Of a DNA stretch of 64,000 nucleotides, positions 30,201-36,373 are shown one piece after another (position 1 is the stretch's first letter; every line of letters starts with the position of its first letter). Made by a program: the position numbers and the translations under genes. The stretch is taken from assembly GCA_036245525.1 (NCBI GenBank), contig BTPG01000006.1:67852786-67916785 (forward strand), in the 5' to 3' direction. The DNA comes from Semisulcospira habei (Eukaryota > Mollusca > Gastropoda > Semisulcospiridae). Under the pieces are notes generated by a model. The model worked only from the letters and a program-made list of their open reading frames with translations. It made no database searches and was not told where the DNA came from.

Positions 30201-32696
30201 ATGGGTTAAGCAATTTGAATTGCTTAAAGTTTGCTTACAATACATTGTTTCTCACTGTTGTGCTTGTGTTTCTAGACTGGCCCTGTGGAAGTAAAGACTT
30301 TCAGTGAGATCATGGCTGAGAAGCGACGTCTCCGCTTGGAAAAGCAACAGCAGCAACAGCGGACATCAGAAGGGGACAGTGGGGAAAATGGCAGCCAGGA
30401 CGCGGTCAGCAGACCCAAATTTTGTTTCCAACCGGTTGCCTTCGACTCTGCTGCAGCTGGTTAGTAGCTGGACATTTTCACTTTGAAAATGTGGTTTTAT
30501 ATGTGATTATTGGCATTAAAAATGTACATATCAAACTTTGTAGTTATGTTTTAATGCTTTGGCAGTCAGTAGCGATTTTTGTTGGTGATTCCTGCAAGAG
30601 CTACCTTGAGAAAAATCACTACCGACAGCCAAATGGTTAACACATTGAGTCTAATTTCAATTTGTTTATTGTGGTCATAAGTGCCAAGGTTGAATTGCAT
30701 ACATTGTTTTTGGCTTCTTTTTATTTTATTTTAAAGAATACACTACAATTATGAGACAGAAACACCAAGTTACTCTGGCGCCACTTTTGAACTGTCATGA
30801 TCAATCCATATCTTTTTATAGAGAAGAACCCAACGGAGAAAGAAACATCTTTAAAAAAAGACAATTACAACACAATTTATTAATATTTTGGATAAATACC
30901 CTTCTTCAAAATGGACAAACAAATATAGAGATCAGTTGCCACTTACCTTATTAGTGAAGAAGGAATGCGGCAACTAAAATGGCAGTCACCTTTTTGGTCT
31001 GGATTGCATGTATTTTTGTGGGATAAGAACAGTTTATATGATGATGATATTTTCAAATGATACCTATGCACAAGCACACACACGCACACTTGCATGCGGC
31101 ATGATAGTTTTAAATTGTATCTTTTGCTTGTTTTTTTTTCTTCAGATAAAAAGGCAAGTACAAGCCCAGTCAAGACAAACTCGAGGGTGTCCAACACTGC
31201 ATCAGAAGATGTTGCAGACAGCATTACGCAACCAGGCCGCATGGGAAAGAAGTCTGGCACAGAACTTTCTACTTCGCCAGTGCGTGCCCGTCTCAACTTC
31301 CAGAATAAGGTGCAAGATAGTGCAAAAGTGGATAGGTTTGGTGATCAAAAGGCAGCGGATATAGGTAGTGTGCAGAAACCAAATGCTCAGAACTTTGGGA
31401 AATCAACTGTGATAGGGGACATCATGCAGTCGAAGCCTTTTGTTACAAAATCACGTTCTGGAGTGAGTCGGGAAATACAGTCTGTGAGTAGTGTTTCATG
31501 GCCATCAGATCAGAAGAAGGTGCCTGTGTTACCAAGCAGTGTGCAGTCTTCTAAATCAGAAGTTTCCATGCCTGTATCTGTAACGGACAGTTTATTGTCA
31601 TCATCTTCATCATCGTCATCTTCATCGCTTGCAGCAGAGTCGTTATCAGACAGTTCTTTCACACCTACCATTGTTCATTCAAAAGTTGCTGCTGCCCCAG
31701 TCAGTTCTACTCCATTAGTAAAGCCAATCTCTTCTTCACAGCAGTCACCACAAAGACCAGACTATGTGCTTAACCCCCATGTGAATGCAGCCACTGGTAC
31801 TGTTCATCGTACTGGTAGCAGCATGTATGAAGGGGTTAATGTAGCTGCAGAACGGAAGCCTCAGCCAGCATCAGACAGCACTATGAAGACTCTGACTACC
31901 AACACTGGGATGAAGACACCTGTTGCCCCAGCACCCACTTTAAAACGACAGAGCTCTGGGGGCATGACCCAGTCTGTGAGCAAACGGAGGCCGTCACAGC
32001 AAGGGTGAGTCAAATCTCAGTTCACCAGTATCATGACTGCACATTTTAACCAATTACATTGCAAGGCTGAACTTTTAAAAATTTGCTCATTGTCCTGTGA
32101 TGGCTACATTACAGAGAAGGAGATAGACCAACCATCTTGGTTCAAGGGTGGCACTAGAATAGCTTGGTGTCTCAGTTGCCAAGCTTTTCTGGCACCACCC
32201 TTGAACTATCATAGTCAAATTTATTTCTTGCAACAATGTATCAGGATGTAAAGGGTTAATGTGCATGCAAATTATTAGGAAATTTACAGTGAGGGATATA
32301 TAAAGTATTGTATTGTATTGGTATTCATGTGAAGTGTCATTTAGCCAACCATTTCCATCTGCAAGAAGCATAGATTCTCATGAGACCCTGCAGCTGCAGG
32401 GGCTCATGAGAATCTACACCTCTTGCTATCAGCACATTGAGAAAGTGCTGGATGCTGAAGTTTTCAACTGTCTGTAATGTCCACACATTCTTGCCTTTTG
32501 TGTTACTGTCATCAGTGTACAGAGTCTTATTTTTGTCTCTCTTTTGTTTTGTGTTTTCAGTTCAAGCAGTGACAAAGTGCATCGGTTCCTGAGTGAGACT
32601 GGTGATGACCTTCTGCTGGACGATGACGACATCATGTTGGATGATGGAGGTCAGCTCGACGACCTTCTGCTGGACATTGACAGCCTTTTGGAATAA
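6081..32696 (+). CDS. ZC3H11A: ZC3H11A-like protein, C-terminal seven coding exons (gene continues left of window)
   Basis: Seven exons (6081-6215, 10313-10426, 15103-15216, 29203-29336, 30276-30459, 31146-32004, 32561-32696) join in one frame to about 558 residues and a TAA stop. The family signature is a repeated motif like IKTLEEI-x-x-K. Here it appears as MSLAEIRRRKAEK, VLSLEEIRKRKFQ, VISLSKI and VKTFSEIMAEKRRLR, one in each of four exons. The C-terminus DDLLLDIDSLLE matches the acidic DDLLLEL-type end of vertebrate ZC3H11A. The vertebrate protein is an RNA-binding factor linked to the TREX mRNA export complex in the nucleus. Its N-terminal CCCH fingers are not in the window. The large exon 6 is a low-complexity Ser/Pro-rich linker. 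The introns carry most of the window's mobile elements, so about 1.7 kb of coding DNA spans more than 26 kb. The family assignment rests on short motifs and could be refined by alignment. Confidence 0.8.
6240..6536 (+). pseudogene. Rex1-like LINE RT C-terminal fragment, left part
   Basis: Across frames it reads VDWCHNFFLCINASKTRDM, then YLGTTIDDKLKWDRHY and LYLLRKLLKFNVDNSVALTL. These are typical post-palm RT segments of a Rex1/CR1-type LINE. It is cut at about 6536; the sequence resumes at about 8420. Confidence 0.7.
6640..7620 (+). repeat. Tandem array, unit about 162-165 bp, about 6 units
   Basis: The block CCTCGGAAAGGTCAAGGGTC recurs near 6880, 7045 and 7209, with diverged versions near 6718, 7368 and 7568. 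Each unit also has CTTGGTACAAAGATACCTGA and TACTAATTTGGATGACCC. The third-to-last unit carries an expanded (ATTGTAATT) run at 7425-7485. Confidence 0.85.
7650..8404 (-). pseudogene. RTE-like LINE ORF2 C-terminal fragment, 5'-truncated
   Basis: A 246-residue open frame covers the region after the RT palm: FKYLGAIVTDEGSKPEIL, SVFLYACESWTLTADLERR, RLLGISYRDHITNEEV and KWYGHVTRSAGLPKTLQG. These are standard RTE-clade C-terminal blocks. The plus-strand left edge carries (TATC)n at 7656-7676, the element's short-repeat 3' tail. The catalytic domain is absent. Confidence 0.85.
8412..8750 (+). pseudogene. Rex1-like LINE RT C-terminal fragment, right part
   Basis: It reads SVLTFSCVCWFGNMSLKDK, RIIKISSKITGVQQP, then SRRYGTVTCKTNCRRLSFVP and SSIRLLNDAMA-stop (TAG at 8745). 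It continues the fragment ending at 6536. Confidence 0.75.
8887..9099 (+). mobile_element. TTAA MITE family B, copy B1, with perfect 46-bp hairpin
   Basis: It is bounded by TTAA (8887-8890, 9096-9099) with termini CCCATTCTACCCC and GGGGTAGAATGAG. The core 8965-9060 is a perfect palindrome: two 46-bp arms and a 4-nt loop (CATA, 9011-9014). The core motif is TTCAAGGGTGATGCCAGAAT. Confidence 0.88.
9131..9695. repeat. Giant palindrome, arms about 235 bp, with a retroposed tail inserted in one arm
   Basis: Arms 9208-9440 and 9445-9681 are near-perfect reverse complements around an AATC loop. The outer part (TTACTCTGCGCTGGACAGAC) also pairs between 9131-9150 and 9675-9695. A 50-bp insertion interrupts the left arm. 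A partial third copy of the arm follows in direct orientation at about 9696-9780. Confidence 0.85.
9158..9207 (-). mobile_element. Very short LINE-I 3'-tail insertion with 16-bp target duplication
   Basis: The segment is the reverse complement of the I-group LINE 3' end (near 28828-28872; GGCGTTAAACCCAAATAAC). It is flanked by GGACAGACAAAC[C/A]GTT at 9142-9157 and 9208-9223. That is a heavily 5'-truncated retroposition. Confidence 0.75.
9696..10312. other. Intron sequence, no gene seen
   Basis: It holds the partial arm copy noted above, then AT-rich sequence with no motif I recognise. It ends at the ACTGTGTTTTTAAG acceptor of the next exon. Confidence 0.6.
10313..10426 (+). CDS. ZC3H11A: ZC3H11A-like coding exon
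   Basis: The preferred acceptor is TGTGTTTTTAAG, ending at 10312; an alternative AG at 10329-10330 keeps frame and loses six residues. The donor is GTCAGC at 10427. The exon contains VLSLEEIRKRKFQRLGG, the family repeat motif. Confidence 0.75.
10860..11185 (+). pseudogene. piggyBac transposase N-terminal remnant
   Basis: One frame gives an acidic stretch (SDLSDWDDENTGVFE). After a frameshift another gives FTRYVGPTTPLELEATPLDY FYQYFP, the conserved N-terminal block of PGBD-type transposases. Nothing of the catalytic DDD core is seen. The TTAA duplications and terminal repeats of the host element support the call. Confidence 0.65.
11246..13290 (-). mobile_element. RTE-clade LINE, 5'-truncated, ORF2 with one frameshift
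   Basis: It is a minus-strand LINE ending in (GAT)n (plus strand 11246-11267). It keeps the linker, the RT and the C-terminal region but lacks the endonuclease. The right border near 13252-13290 is uncertain. It is nested inside the piggyBac element. Confidence 0.85.
11265..13252 (-). pseudogene. RTE ORF2: reverse transcriptase and C-terminal domain
   Basis: The frame 13252-11711 (513 residues) carries the RT blocks in order: VIPLPKKGNLKQCQNYRTIS, EEQAGFRVGRSTVEQIFN, NFIDFRKAFDRVWH, VRQGCLLSPVLFNIFLE and the catalytic FADDIDLM. A frameshift at about 11711 leads into LLYGCETWTLLADSEKKIQ and WFGHVTRHNTLSKTILQG (to 11265). Only the endonuclease end is missing, and the one frameshift implies modest age. 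Confidence 0.88.
14574..15102. mobile_element. Intron with degraded TTAA MITE family C, copy C1
   Basis: From TTAA 14809 to about 15000 the sequence shows a family C element with a damaged left arm. The right arm GGGGGCTCATGAGGATCTGT and the trailing TTGCAGTTGGAGTGTGTTCA are clear. The rest is AT-rich and featureless. Confidence 0.6.
15103..15216 (+). CDS. ZC3H11A: ZC3H11A-like coding exon
   Basis: Acceptor GTGTGATTGTAG ends at 15102 and donor GTGATA starts at 15217. The 114 nt are phase-symmetric. The product is basic, with VVKKPRVERQIYMPPAMKN near its end. No repeat motif is seen. Confidence 0.78.
15345..15494 (+). mobile_element. TTAA MITE family C, copy C2 (partial)
   Basis: CAAGAGGCATAGATCCTCAT pairs imperfectly with GAGGGGCTCATTAGGATTG. 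It ends at TTAA 15495-15498, which is also the start of MITE A1. Confidence 0.6.
15495..15718 (+). mobile_element. TTAA MITE family A, copy A1
   Basis: It starts TTAACCCTTATCATTCGG and ends TATGATATGGGTCAA (TTAA mutated to TCAA). Its hairpin core runs from about 15549 to 15617. The LINE-I insertion point lies just beyond its right end. Confidence 0.8.
15936..16141 (-). repeat. DIRS-2 inverted terminal repeat at the 3' side
   Basis: It pairs with 22085-22269 through the shared core (15976-16141), including TTACCGATGACATGACTACC and AACACAACCCGGGAGGCACT. The outer 40 bp (15936-15975) are specific to this end. Confidence 0.9.
16190..16285 (-). repeat. DIRS-2 internal complementary region (ICR)
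   Basis: Bases 16190-16245 are the reverse complement of the left end (15936 to about 15993). Bases 16242-16285 are the reverse complement of the right end (about 22229-22269). The two halves overlap at ATTT. The family model uses this region to template and join the ends into a circle. Confidence 0.9.
16388..17430 (-). CDS. DIRS-2 tyrosine recombinase (ORF3)
   Basis: The recognisable protein is about 350 residues, from TATRLEVVRQALSARGFSG to QHSLPAPQAP-stop at 16388. Early on comes an N-terminal SAM-like DNA-binding part (RRIYEGKWRVLCTWCSD, then ITIRGYLSMIADTYRHLG). The catalytic set follows: Arg in TAARVSEIHALS, His-x-x-Arg in RAHEVRAMATS, and Tyr in STFARFYLRDL. It should recombine the circular DNA intermediate with a short AAAT-type target. 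The frame stays open upstream to 19303 without an obvious ATG, overlapping the RT gene, so the start is undefined; expression by frameshift or reinitiation is likely. No damage to key residues is seen. Confidence 0.9.
17299..19518 (-). CDS. DIRS-2 reverse transcriptase / RNase H / methyltransferase-like protein (ORF2)
   Basis: The open frame is 739 codons. The first codon is GTG, so the true start is unknown; it overlaps the end of gag by about 140 nt. RT blocks run in order: FYSRLFVVPKPGGKWRPVID, VSLDLSDAYLHVPM, FRALPFGLNLSPWAF and the catalytic YLDDLLL at about residue 262. RNase H follows, with LCVDASRAGWGAHL, WLELQAVWQ, LLVLSDNSTVV and ARHIPGRLNVLADSLSR. The C-terminal part (MVDLFATRWN, then ALSIPWDGLIAYAFPP) resembles the Dam-like methyltransferase region known from DIRS elements. 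The role is reverse transcription of the element RNA. The catalytic residues look intact. Confidence 0.92.
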   Translation of the reverse strand: MSPRTRLPHHELRRAVARPSVALAQLTPLPPPGPVPPVALGAGGPPDLSPFPPPPTVVGAPVGGRLARFSEEWRSLFRDEPWVLDVVTRGLRISFRSPPPLRSIPLWTEVPSDALKAAALRGEVAALLSKEATEIVQRPDSPAFYSRLFVVPKPGGKWRPVIDLSALNAFIAAPSFRMETTRALRAAVQPMDYAVSLDLSDAYLHVPMHASARKYLRFAFEGVIYQFRALPFGLNLSPWAFTRIMDAVVAKARQSSSSPTSNYLDDLLLRNQEETALAADRDALLQLLYRLGFLVNTGKSDFTPARHFIHLGMEFVTDRNRVLLPEKRIVKLSALAALIDQQQAAPARVWLQLLGLINAAADLIPLGRLYSRPLQLHLLLLWRPSSGDLTTNVPVSPLVRPHLLRWTDRAWLALGVPISSPSPHLSLCVDASRAGWGAHLLPQFTTTSGLWPPEFADKHSNWLELQAVWQAIIVWEEQLRHQHLLVLSDNSTVVAYIQKQGGTHSPDLCMLLFRLMRWCEDRDLTLSARHIPGRLNVLADSLSRRGQLIHTEWTLRQDIFRMICSHWETPMVDLFATRWNHQLPLFVSPVPDPLAWAVDALSIPWDGLIAYAFPPTVLVPKVLLKLRGTNAILLLVAPFAWTRSWSTDLISLATHPPLLLPTPRTMLKQPRQALFHPCPERLLLHAWRLCGKPSQLEVSRVLQWKRSLQLASPRLDVSMRGNGGYSVPGAATVVSPPPN
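19379..21895 (-). CDS. DIRS-2 gag-like protein (ORF1), two exons
   Basis: Exon 1 is 21895-21858 (ATG, 38 nt) and exon 2 is 21416-19379. The splice joins GAC-AG to T-GGC in frame for about 691 residues. The N-terminus has a Cys-rich block (CTKCGGFQWPS, CLPCAGC, HTCDVC). An Arg/Ser/Pro-rich region of about 200 residues follows. The C-terminal half is conserved with DIRS-1 (SFLDLRDAFSSHLHAE, FFADGRWPSALD, GLDRTASLVRNTLACSGFL). The C-terminus is Pro/Arg-rich. The role is inferred to be nucleocapsid-like, from its position and composition. An open frame also extends from 21460 through the intron end, but it lacks an ATG and is probably intronic. Confidence 0.85.
21417..21857 (-). other. Spliceosomal intron in DIRS-2 gag
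   Basis: A 441-bp intron has a GTAAGGTAG donor (21857 downward) and a GTGTGTTGCAG acceptor ending at 21417. The upstream exon is 38 nt from the ATG, exactly as in DIRS-1, and the phase is the same. Confidence 0.78.
22085..22269 (-). repeat. DIRS-2 inverted terminal repeat at the 5' side
   Basis: It pairs with 15976-16141. The end-specific extension 22251-22269 (TGTTTTTGAAGAAACAAAT) is complemented inside the ICR. A promoter for the element probably lies here or in the leader 21896-22084; none is certain. Confidence 0.88.
22270..22712 (+). other. LINE-I 5' UTR, distal part
   Basis: It continues the 5' UTR begun at 15739-15935. No long frame or recognisable promoter motif is seen. ORF1 starts at ATG 22713. 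Confidence 0.7.
22713..24143 (+). pseudogene. LINE-I ORF1 (gag-like, zinc knuckles), frameshifted
   Basis: It starts at MENPKKPKLAPKRH and is broken by a stop after EEATPQASAA, by a stop near 23215, and by a frameshift near 23936. It ends NSSPTHKT-stop at 24143, three bases before ORF2. Between 23290 and 23480 lie CX2CX4HX4C-type knuckles: CFKCQKYGHGQKTC, CARCTKPGHSAESC and CVNCQGVHMASDKKC. Pro/Ser-rich sequence follows. This is the nucleic-acid-binding ORF1 of I/Jockey-type LINEs. Confidence 0.85.
24146..28657 (+). pseudogene. LINE-I ORF2: endonuclease, RT, RNase H, Cys-rich end; broken and split by solo LTR
   Basis: The APE-type endonuclease starts at the ATG (LLQWNCRGFHTNFEELRLL, SLQETYL, then ILMGDFNGHAHLWG in another frame). 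RT blocks follow from 25265: VVPIPKPGKDPSDPGNYRPI, IFFDLEKAYDTTW and MGVPQGSILSPVLFSI. The catalytic Asp pair is lost here (SLLIALCARG near 26130), while copy 2 keeps FVDDFV. The solo LTR splits the C-terminal RT region. RNase H (YCRIYTDGSESEDGRVAAA, FSAELQAVLLALRHAY, then FIWVPGHVGIEGNRIADSAA) and a Cys/His end (CYACD) follow, with a stop at 28657. Confidence 0.88.
26551..27409 (+). mobile_element. Solo LTR, copy 1 (859 bp)
   Basis: It starts TGTTATGATTG and ends CACGTAACA, and is flanked by the 5-bp duplication CAGCG (26546-26550, 27410-27414). Removing it restores the LINE-I frame, as LINE-I copy 2 at about 56665 shows. A TATA box (TATATATAA, 27064-27072) marks the likely LTR promoter. The related copy is 53177-54105. 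No internal retroviral-type genes remain, so one LTR is left after recombination. Confidence 0.92.
28892..29034 (+). mobile_element. TTAA MITE family C, copy C3 (right part, split by LINE-I)
   Basis: GAGGCATAGATCCTCATGAA pairs with GATCATGAGGATCTATGTCT. The left end of the same MITE lies at 15719-15738 on the other side of LINE-I. Confidence 0.75.
29045..29135 (+). mobile_element. MITE family E, copy E2
   Basis: The palindrome TTTTAGTTGCAATGATTCCT / AGGAATCATTGCGACTAAAA leads into CGCTACCGACACCCGAAGG. The left terminus is eroded. Confidence 0.7.
29203..29336 (+). CDS. ZC3H11A: ZC3H11A-like coding exon
   Basis: Acceptor TTATATTTTCAG ends at 29202; donor GTCAGT begins at 29337. The product contains VISLSKITELPPKAK, a variant of the repeat motif. 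Confidence 0.78.
29370..29593 (-). mobile_element. TTAA MITE family A, copy A2
   Basis: TTAA bounds both ends; the termini are CCCATATCATAC and GAATGATAAGGG. The hairpin core (about 29473-29540) is centred on GGCGCCTAGAGGCGCC. It is head-to-head with A3. Confidence 0.88.
29639..29862 (+). mobile_element. TTAA MITE family A, copy A3
   Basis: It is the inverted twin of A2, about 45 bp away. Its left boundary is GTAA, one base off TTAA. Its right TTAA (29859-29862) is shared with C4. Confidence 0.88.
29859..30080 (+). mobile_element. TTAA MITE family C, copy C4
   Basis: It starts TTAACCCTTTGCCTGCCACA. The hairpin AGGCATGGATCCTCATGAGC / GGTCATGAGGATCGCTGCCT is clear. It ends near CAGCAGTGAAGGGGCTA without a clean TTAA. 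Confidence 0.8.
30130..30210 (+). mobile_element. MITE family B, right half only
   Basis: It reads GGCACTACCCTTGAATTATC, then CATCTCTTGCCGAGTCC and ends AAATGGGTTAAGC. The left half is missing. Confidence 0.65.
30276..30459 (+). CDS. ZC3H11A: ZC3H11A-like coding exon
   Basis: Acceptor GTGTTTCTAG ends at 30275; donor GTTAGT starts at 30460. It encodes VKTFSEIMAEKRRLRLEKQ, the block most like vertebrate ZC3H11A, followed by a short Gln run. Confidence 0.85.
30551..30640 (+). mobile_element. TTAA MITE family E, copy E3 (90 bp)
   Basis: It is bounded by TTAA at both ends, with arms TGCTTTGGCAGTCAGTAGCG and ACTACCGACAGCCAAATGG. Confidence 0.8.
30641..31145. other. Intron with a half MITE core
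   Basis: A decayed B/D-type right half sits at 30773-30815 (GGCGCCACTTTTGAACTGTC, ATCAATCCATATC). The remainder is AT-rich, with a CA-rich stretch at 31073-31092. No gene is seen. Confidence 0.55.
31146..32004 (+). CDS. ZC3H11A: ZC3H11A-like large linker exon
   Basis: The acceptor TTTTTTTCTTCAG ends at 31145 and the donor GTGAGT is at 32005. The 859 nt encode a Ser/Thr/Pro/Lys-rich, probably disordered chain with a run of ten Ser from AGT/TCA/TCG-type codons near 31600. There is no folded domain that I recognise. Confidence 0.82.
32046..32259 (-). mobile_element. TTAA MITE family D, copy D3
   Basis: TTAA bounds both ends (32046-32049, 32256-32259). The core GGTTCAAGGGTGGCACTAGA / CTGGCACCACCCTTGAACTA has several mismatches. 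Confidence 0.75.
32340..32430 (+). mobile_element. MITE family C, copy C5 (core)
   Basis: GCATAGATTCTCATGAGACC pairs with GGCTCATGAGAATCTACACC. The T/A pair at GATTCTC/GAGAATC replaces the usual C/G pair. Confidence 0.7.
32561..32696 (+). CDS. ZC3H11A: ZC3H11A-like terminal coding exon
   Basis: Acceptor TTTTGTGTTTTCAG ends at 32560. The exon ends DDLLLDIDSLLE and TAA (32694-32696). The acidic Leu-rich end matches the family C-terminus. AATAAA overlaps the stop, but whether it is used for polyadenylation is unknown. Confidence 0.85.
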
Positions 32697-33551
32697 ACAT
32701 TTTGCGGATGTATGATCATTGATGCAGCAGTTGGAATTCAATTGATATTCTATGAAAAACTTTTTTGCTGATTGCTCATAATTGATGCAGCAGCTGGAAT
32801 TCTGTTGACAGCTTGGCAAGGTGTTTTTATATCTCCCTCAGGATATCGTTAACCTATTGGAAAAGAAAGAAAAGACATTTTGCTGGTAGCAGATACAGCA
32901 GTTGCAACTCTTCTGTCCTTGAAACTGTGTCTTGCTGTTTGACTTTGCATTTATTATTATTATTATTGTAATGCATTACTTTATTGAAGGTCTGATTCTG
33001 TTGAGAACTTTAAAAAAATGTTTCAACTTTGGATGACACTTTTTCATCAATTTATTTCTGGACTTTACGACTGTCACGGAGAGGACCAAATCCACTTGCA
33101 TGTCTACAAATGCGAGTAGATTTCTTGTCTGGCAAGGCAAAATCATATTTCTGGGAGCCCAAATGGTGAATGCATATCCACAATGCATGCCCTCACAAAA
33201 TCTTTTGGGCTGCCCGGAGCATATAATTTGGGTTCTCAGATTTAATTTGAATGGTAGTCTGAATGGCTACTAGGGTGCTAAAACATTTTGTTGTCCCTTC
33301 TGTCACCATCACAAAGCAAATTTGCTACAGTGATAGCCGTGGAATAGTTGTCTTGGGGTTGCAGGCTGCTCTGACGATGGACATTATTGGAGCAGACTGT
33401 GTCCCACACTATCGCGGGGAAAATTGTCCCACACTATTGCGGGGAAAAGTTGATTGTTAAGTTCGTCTTTCTAGACAATGTTATTAATTTGTAGACAATG
33501 TTGTTAGTTTGAGAAAAAAATGACTTAAAATGTTTGAAAATGACTTCAGTG
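32697..33551. other. 3' flank / likely 3' UTR of the ZC3H11A-like gene
   Basis: AT-rich and without a coding frame. Short direct repeats occur (TTGATGCAGCAG at 32719 and 32783; GTCCCACACTAT.GCGGGGAAAA near 33400 and 33427; TAGACAATGTTnTTA at 33472 and 33493). An ATT run is at 32949-32967. Confidence 0.55.
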
Positions 33552-33563
33552 TGTGAGAGAATA

Positions 33564-34147
33564 CTTACTTACTTACGCCTGTCACCCCTACCCGGGTATA
33601 GGCCGTCGACGAGAGACCTCCAGCAACTCCTGTCCTGTGCTTCTCCTTCGATTCTACTCCAGGTGGTTCCCAGTCTCTTGATGTCTGCTTGGAGGTCTCG
33701 ACGCCAGGAGTTTCTCGGCCTACCTCTTTTCCTCTTTCCCTGGGGGTTCCATGACAATGCCTGCCTAGTGATACTGGAAGCTGGCTTTCTCAGACTGTGA
33801 CCGATCCATCCCCATCTTCTTCGCCCAATTTCATTCTCTGCTGTTATCTGCTCTGTTCTCTCCCAGAGTCTGACGTTGCTGATCTTCTCTGGCCAGTGGA
33901 TTTTCAAAATTCTTCTAAGGCAACTGTTCATGAAGGTCTGTACTCTGTTGACTGTGGTTTTTGTCAATCTCCATGTCTCTGCTCCATATAGGAGAACTGC
34001 TTTTACATTGGAGTTGAAAATCCGGACTTTGGTGTGTTGTGACAGCTCTCTGGAACGCCACACTTTTTTCAACTGGAGAAAGGCTGCTCTGGCTTTACCG
34101 ATTCGTGCTCTGACATCTGCATCAGTGCCGCCTTTTTTGTCTATGAT
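33564..34147 (-). mobile_element. RTE-like LINE fragment with 12-bp target duplication
   Basis: It is flanked by perfect TGTGAGAGAATA (33552-33563, 34148-34159). The minus-strand frame (205 residues) has RARIGKARAAFLQLKKVW, LLYGAETWRLTKTTVNRVQ and SLRKPASSITRQALSWNPQG, ending in (TAAG)n. It is 5'-truncated and lacks the RT catalytic core. It is the same family as 63690-64000. Confidence 0.9.
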
Positions 34148-34159
34148 TGTGAGAGAATA

Positions 34160-36359
34160 AGTATGTGAAAATATGAAAGGGGACATGAGCGAACTTGTAT
34201 GTTTGAAGTGGAGTACTGGCGGAGGAAAGTGTCTGGCTGTTCACAATTCTCTGGACTGCATTGCACATGAGCTGTGTAGTATGTGCATTTATGGATTACA
34301 GCTTGCTTGTTTTAGTGTGTGTTTAGAGCAAAGTACGTGCAGTGGAATATGCGGGTGGAGACATGTTGGAAATATCAGCCCTTTTTTTCACAACGTTTTG
34401 GTTTTACAACAAGAAATATTTTTTGCCTTCCCTTGGGAAGACGTGTCACTGCAGTGCAGTGCCACTCATTTTGTGGATTGGGCTGGACTGACTCCTCACA
34501 TTTGAATGTCCGAATTCTGATGGTCCATTCAAATGTGGGGGATGGGAGGGAAAGTGAAGGGGAGAATGTGACGAAACGCAGCAGTTGATGTTTTTTTGTG
34601 TGATTCTGTCATGTTTGTTACTGACTTTACACTTTCCCCTTCAATGCTGAAAAAAATATAATACAATCAAACTCCAAGAGACTTAGATCCTTAAAAGCCC
34701 CTGCAGTTGTGGGGGCTCATGAGGATGTGTGCCTCTTGCTGTCACCACTTTGTGTCCATGTTGCTTGGATGGCTGGTGATGTCTGGCATTAAATTTATTT
34801 AAAAAAAATATAAGAAACACAGCCTGTGTCTACTTGAGTGAAGGGGCTAATTTATTTTCTGTCTGCGCTGGTAAGTGGTTTTGGACATCATGGGCTAGAG
34901 CCGTACAGTCTGAAATAACAGTCCAGCACATTGCTTTGACAGATTGTAATGTATTTGTTACTGTGTTAGTTACACTTCTTCCTTTCTCTCTGATATAGTC
35001 AGCGGATGATATTATTTTAATAATGTTTAGTTTGAGCAGATTGTACCTTGTAAGCTTACATCAAGAAACCTAGCGCAGTATGTATTGTTACAACAAAAAC
35101 AAGAACAAAACAAAAATTCACAAAACAGGCATTGTGATGCATGTATGATTTTCTAGATTCAAAGTCAATAACGGTTTTACTTAAGATTATTCTTGTAGGA
35201 ATCATCACGACTAACACCGCAACCGACATGCAAAGGATTAAGTATTTGCTGTCATAAACTGTATGAGCGTGTTGCACATCTGTTCCTGTCGTGTTTTCTT
35301 TCTCCCACATACTTATTGTACAGAGCTGTATCCTGCACTCAAATCGCAAAGTAAGGAGTAGGGCGTGTGCAAAGAACCAAGAGTGGTGCATGTTCTCAAG
35401 AAGTGGAATCCTTTTGTCAAAATGTAATTCGAACATTTTGTTGAAAAGCCTCTTTGCAACAGATATTCAGTATTTAATAAAATGGTTTTGCTCCATGAGT
35501 CAATCTGTCTATCTTCGCTTTTGTTTAGATAACGTTCCCATACCAGAAAGTCTTGTTGATATCGGGGCGTTGAGCAATGTAGAACCAACCATCCCAGCCA
35601 GAACGCGACTGCCATGAATCCATGCAGCTCAATGTTAAAATGTCTTTAAAGCTTACTTCAGTTGTGAATAACTCATTAAGCATGTGCCGCCTCCCGATAC
35701 ACGGGATAAGCCACGTATCCGGAGGCGGCACGTCTCGAACGAGGTAAATTTTAGTGCTAAAATCAACCCATTACATCTGCAAGAAGCATGAATTCTCACT
35801 AGCCACTGCTGCAGGGAGCTCGTGAGAATCTATGGTATTTCCTGTCAGATTAGTCCCATTTTCACCCTGCAATGTTAAACCAGGTGAACTGCACAGCTGG
35901 TTGCCGGGTATCGTAACATGCATGTTTGAATTCCATGGGGTAAGTCAGCCTCGTAAGTTCCCATTTTGTTCTGCAATCTTGTTTCTGCCTTTCTGTTTAT
36001 TGAAATGGTCAGATCTCACTTGCCATGCTGTACGTTCTGTGTTACATAAAAATGTTTCTTCAATCATCATCATATTATTGGTTGCAATGTTTGTTGGTTT
36101 TGTGCATGCTACTGTACTTTAAGTCAGCGGAATAAATTTTGTACCGACATTCCTGTTTCTGCTGTGAAAAAGGTGGACTTTGCACATACACCACAGCTTT
36201 ACTCACACCTCTATACCTCTTTCACACGCACGCACGCACACACTCACTGGTACACAAATCACAAACTGGAATTAAATTTCTAACTTTATTTTGCTTGACA
36301 TTTTGCACACAGAAACGTGAGAGAGCTAGAGATGATCCCTGCACACATACACATACTTC
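34160..36359. other. Intergenic region with small repeats, no gene seen
   Basis: A short hairpin CACATTTGAATG / CATTCAAATGTGG is at 34497-34540. A family C core (C6) lies at about 34680-34745 (AGCCCCTGCAGTTGTGGGGG), an E fragment near 35180-35245, and a degraded C core (C7) at 35775-35850. No frame has recognisable protein similarity. Confidence 0.55.
35684..35731. repeat. Inverted repeat, 17-bp arms
   Basis: GTGCCGCCTCCCGATAC and GTATCCGGAGGCGGCAC pair with one mismatch around a 14-nt spacer. TTAA lies just left (35677-35680). It may be a remnant of another hairpin MITE family. Confidence 0.6.
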
Positions 36360-36373
36360 TCATTCACTCCATT

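Noticed and set aside
35056..35617. Minus- and plus-strand frames of 100-126 residues
   Set aside because: Hydrophobic, overlapping frames in AT-rich intergenic DNA with no splice sites or similarity.
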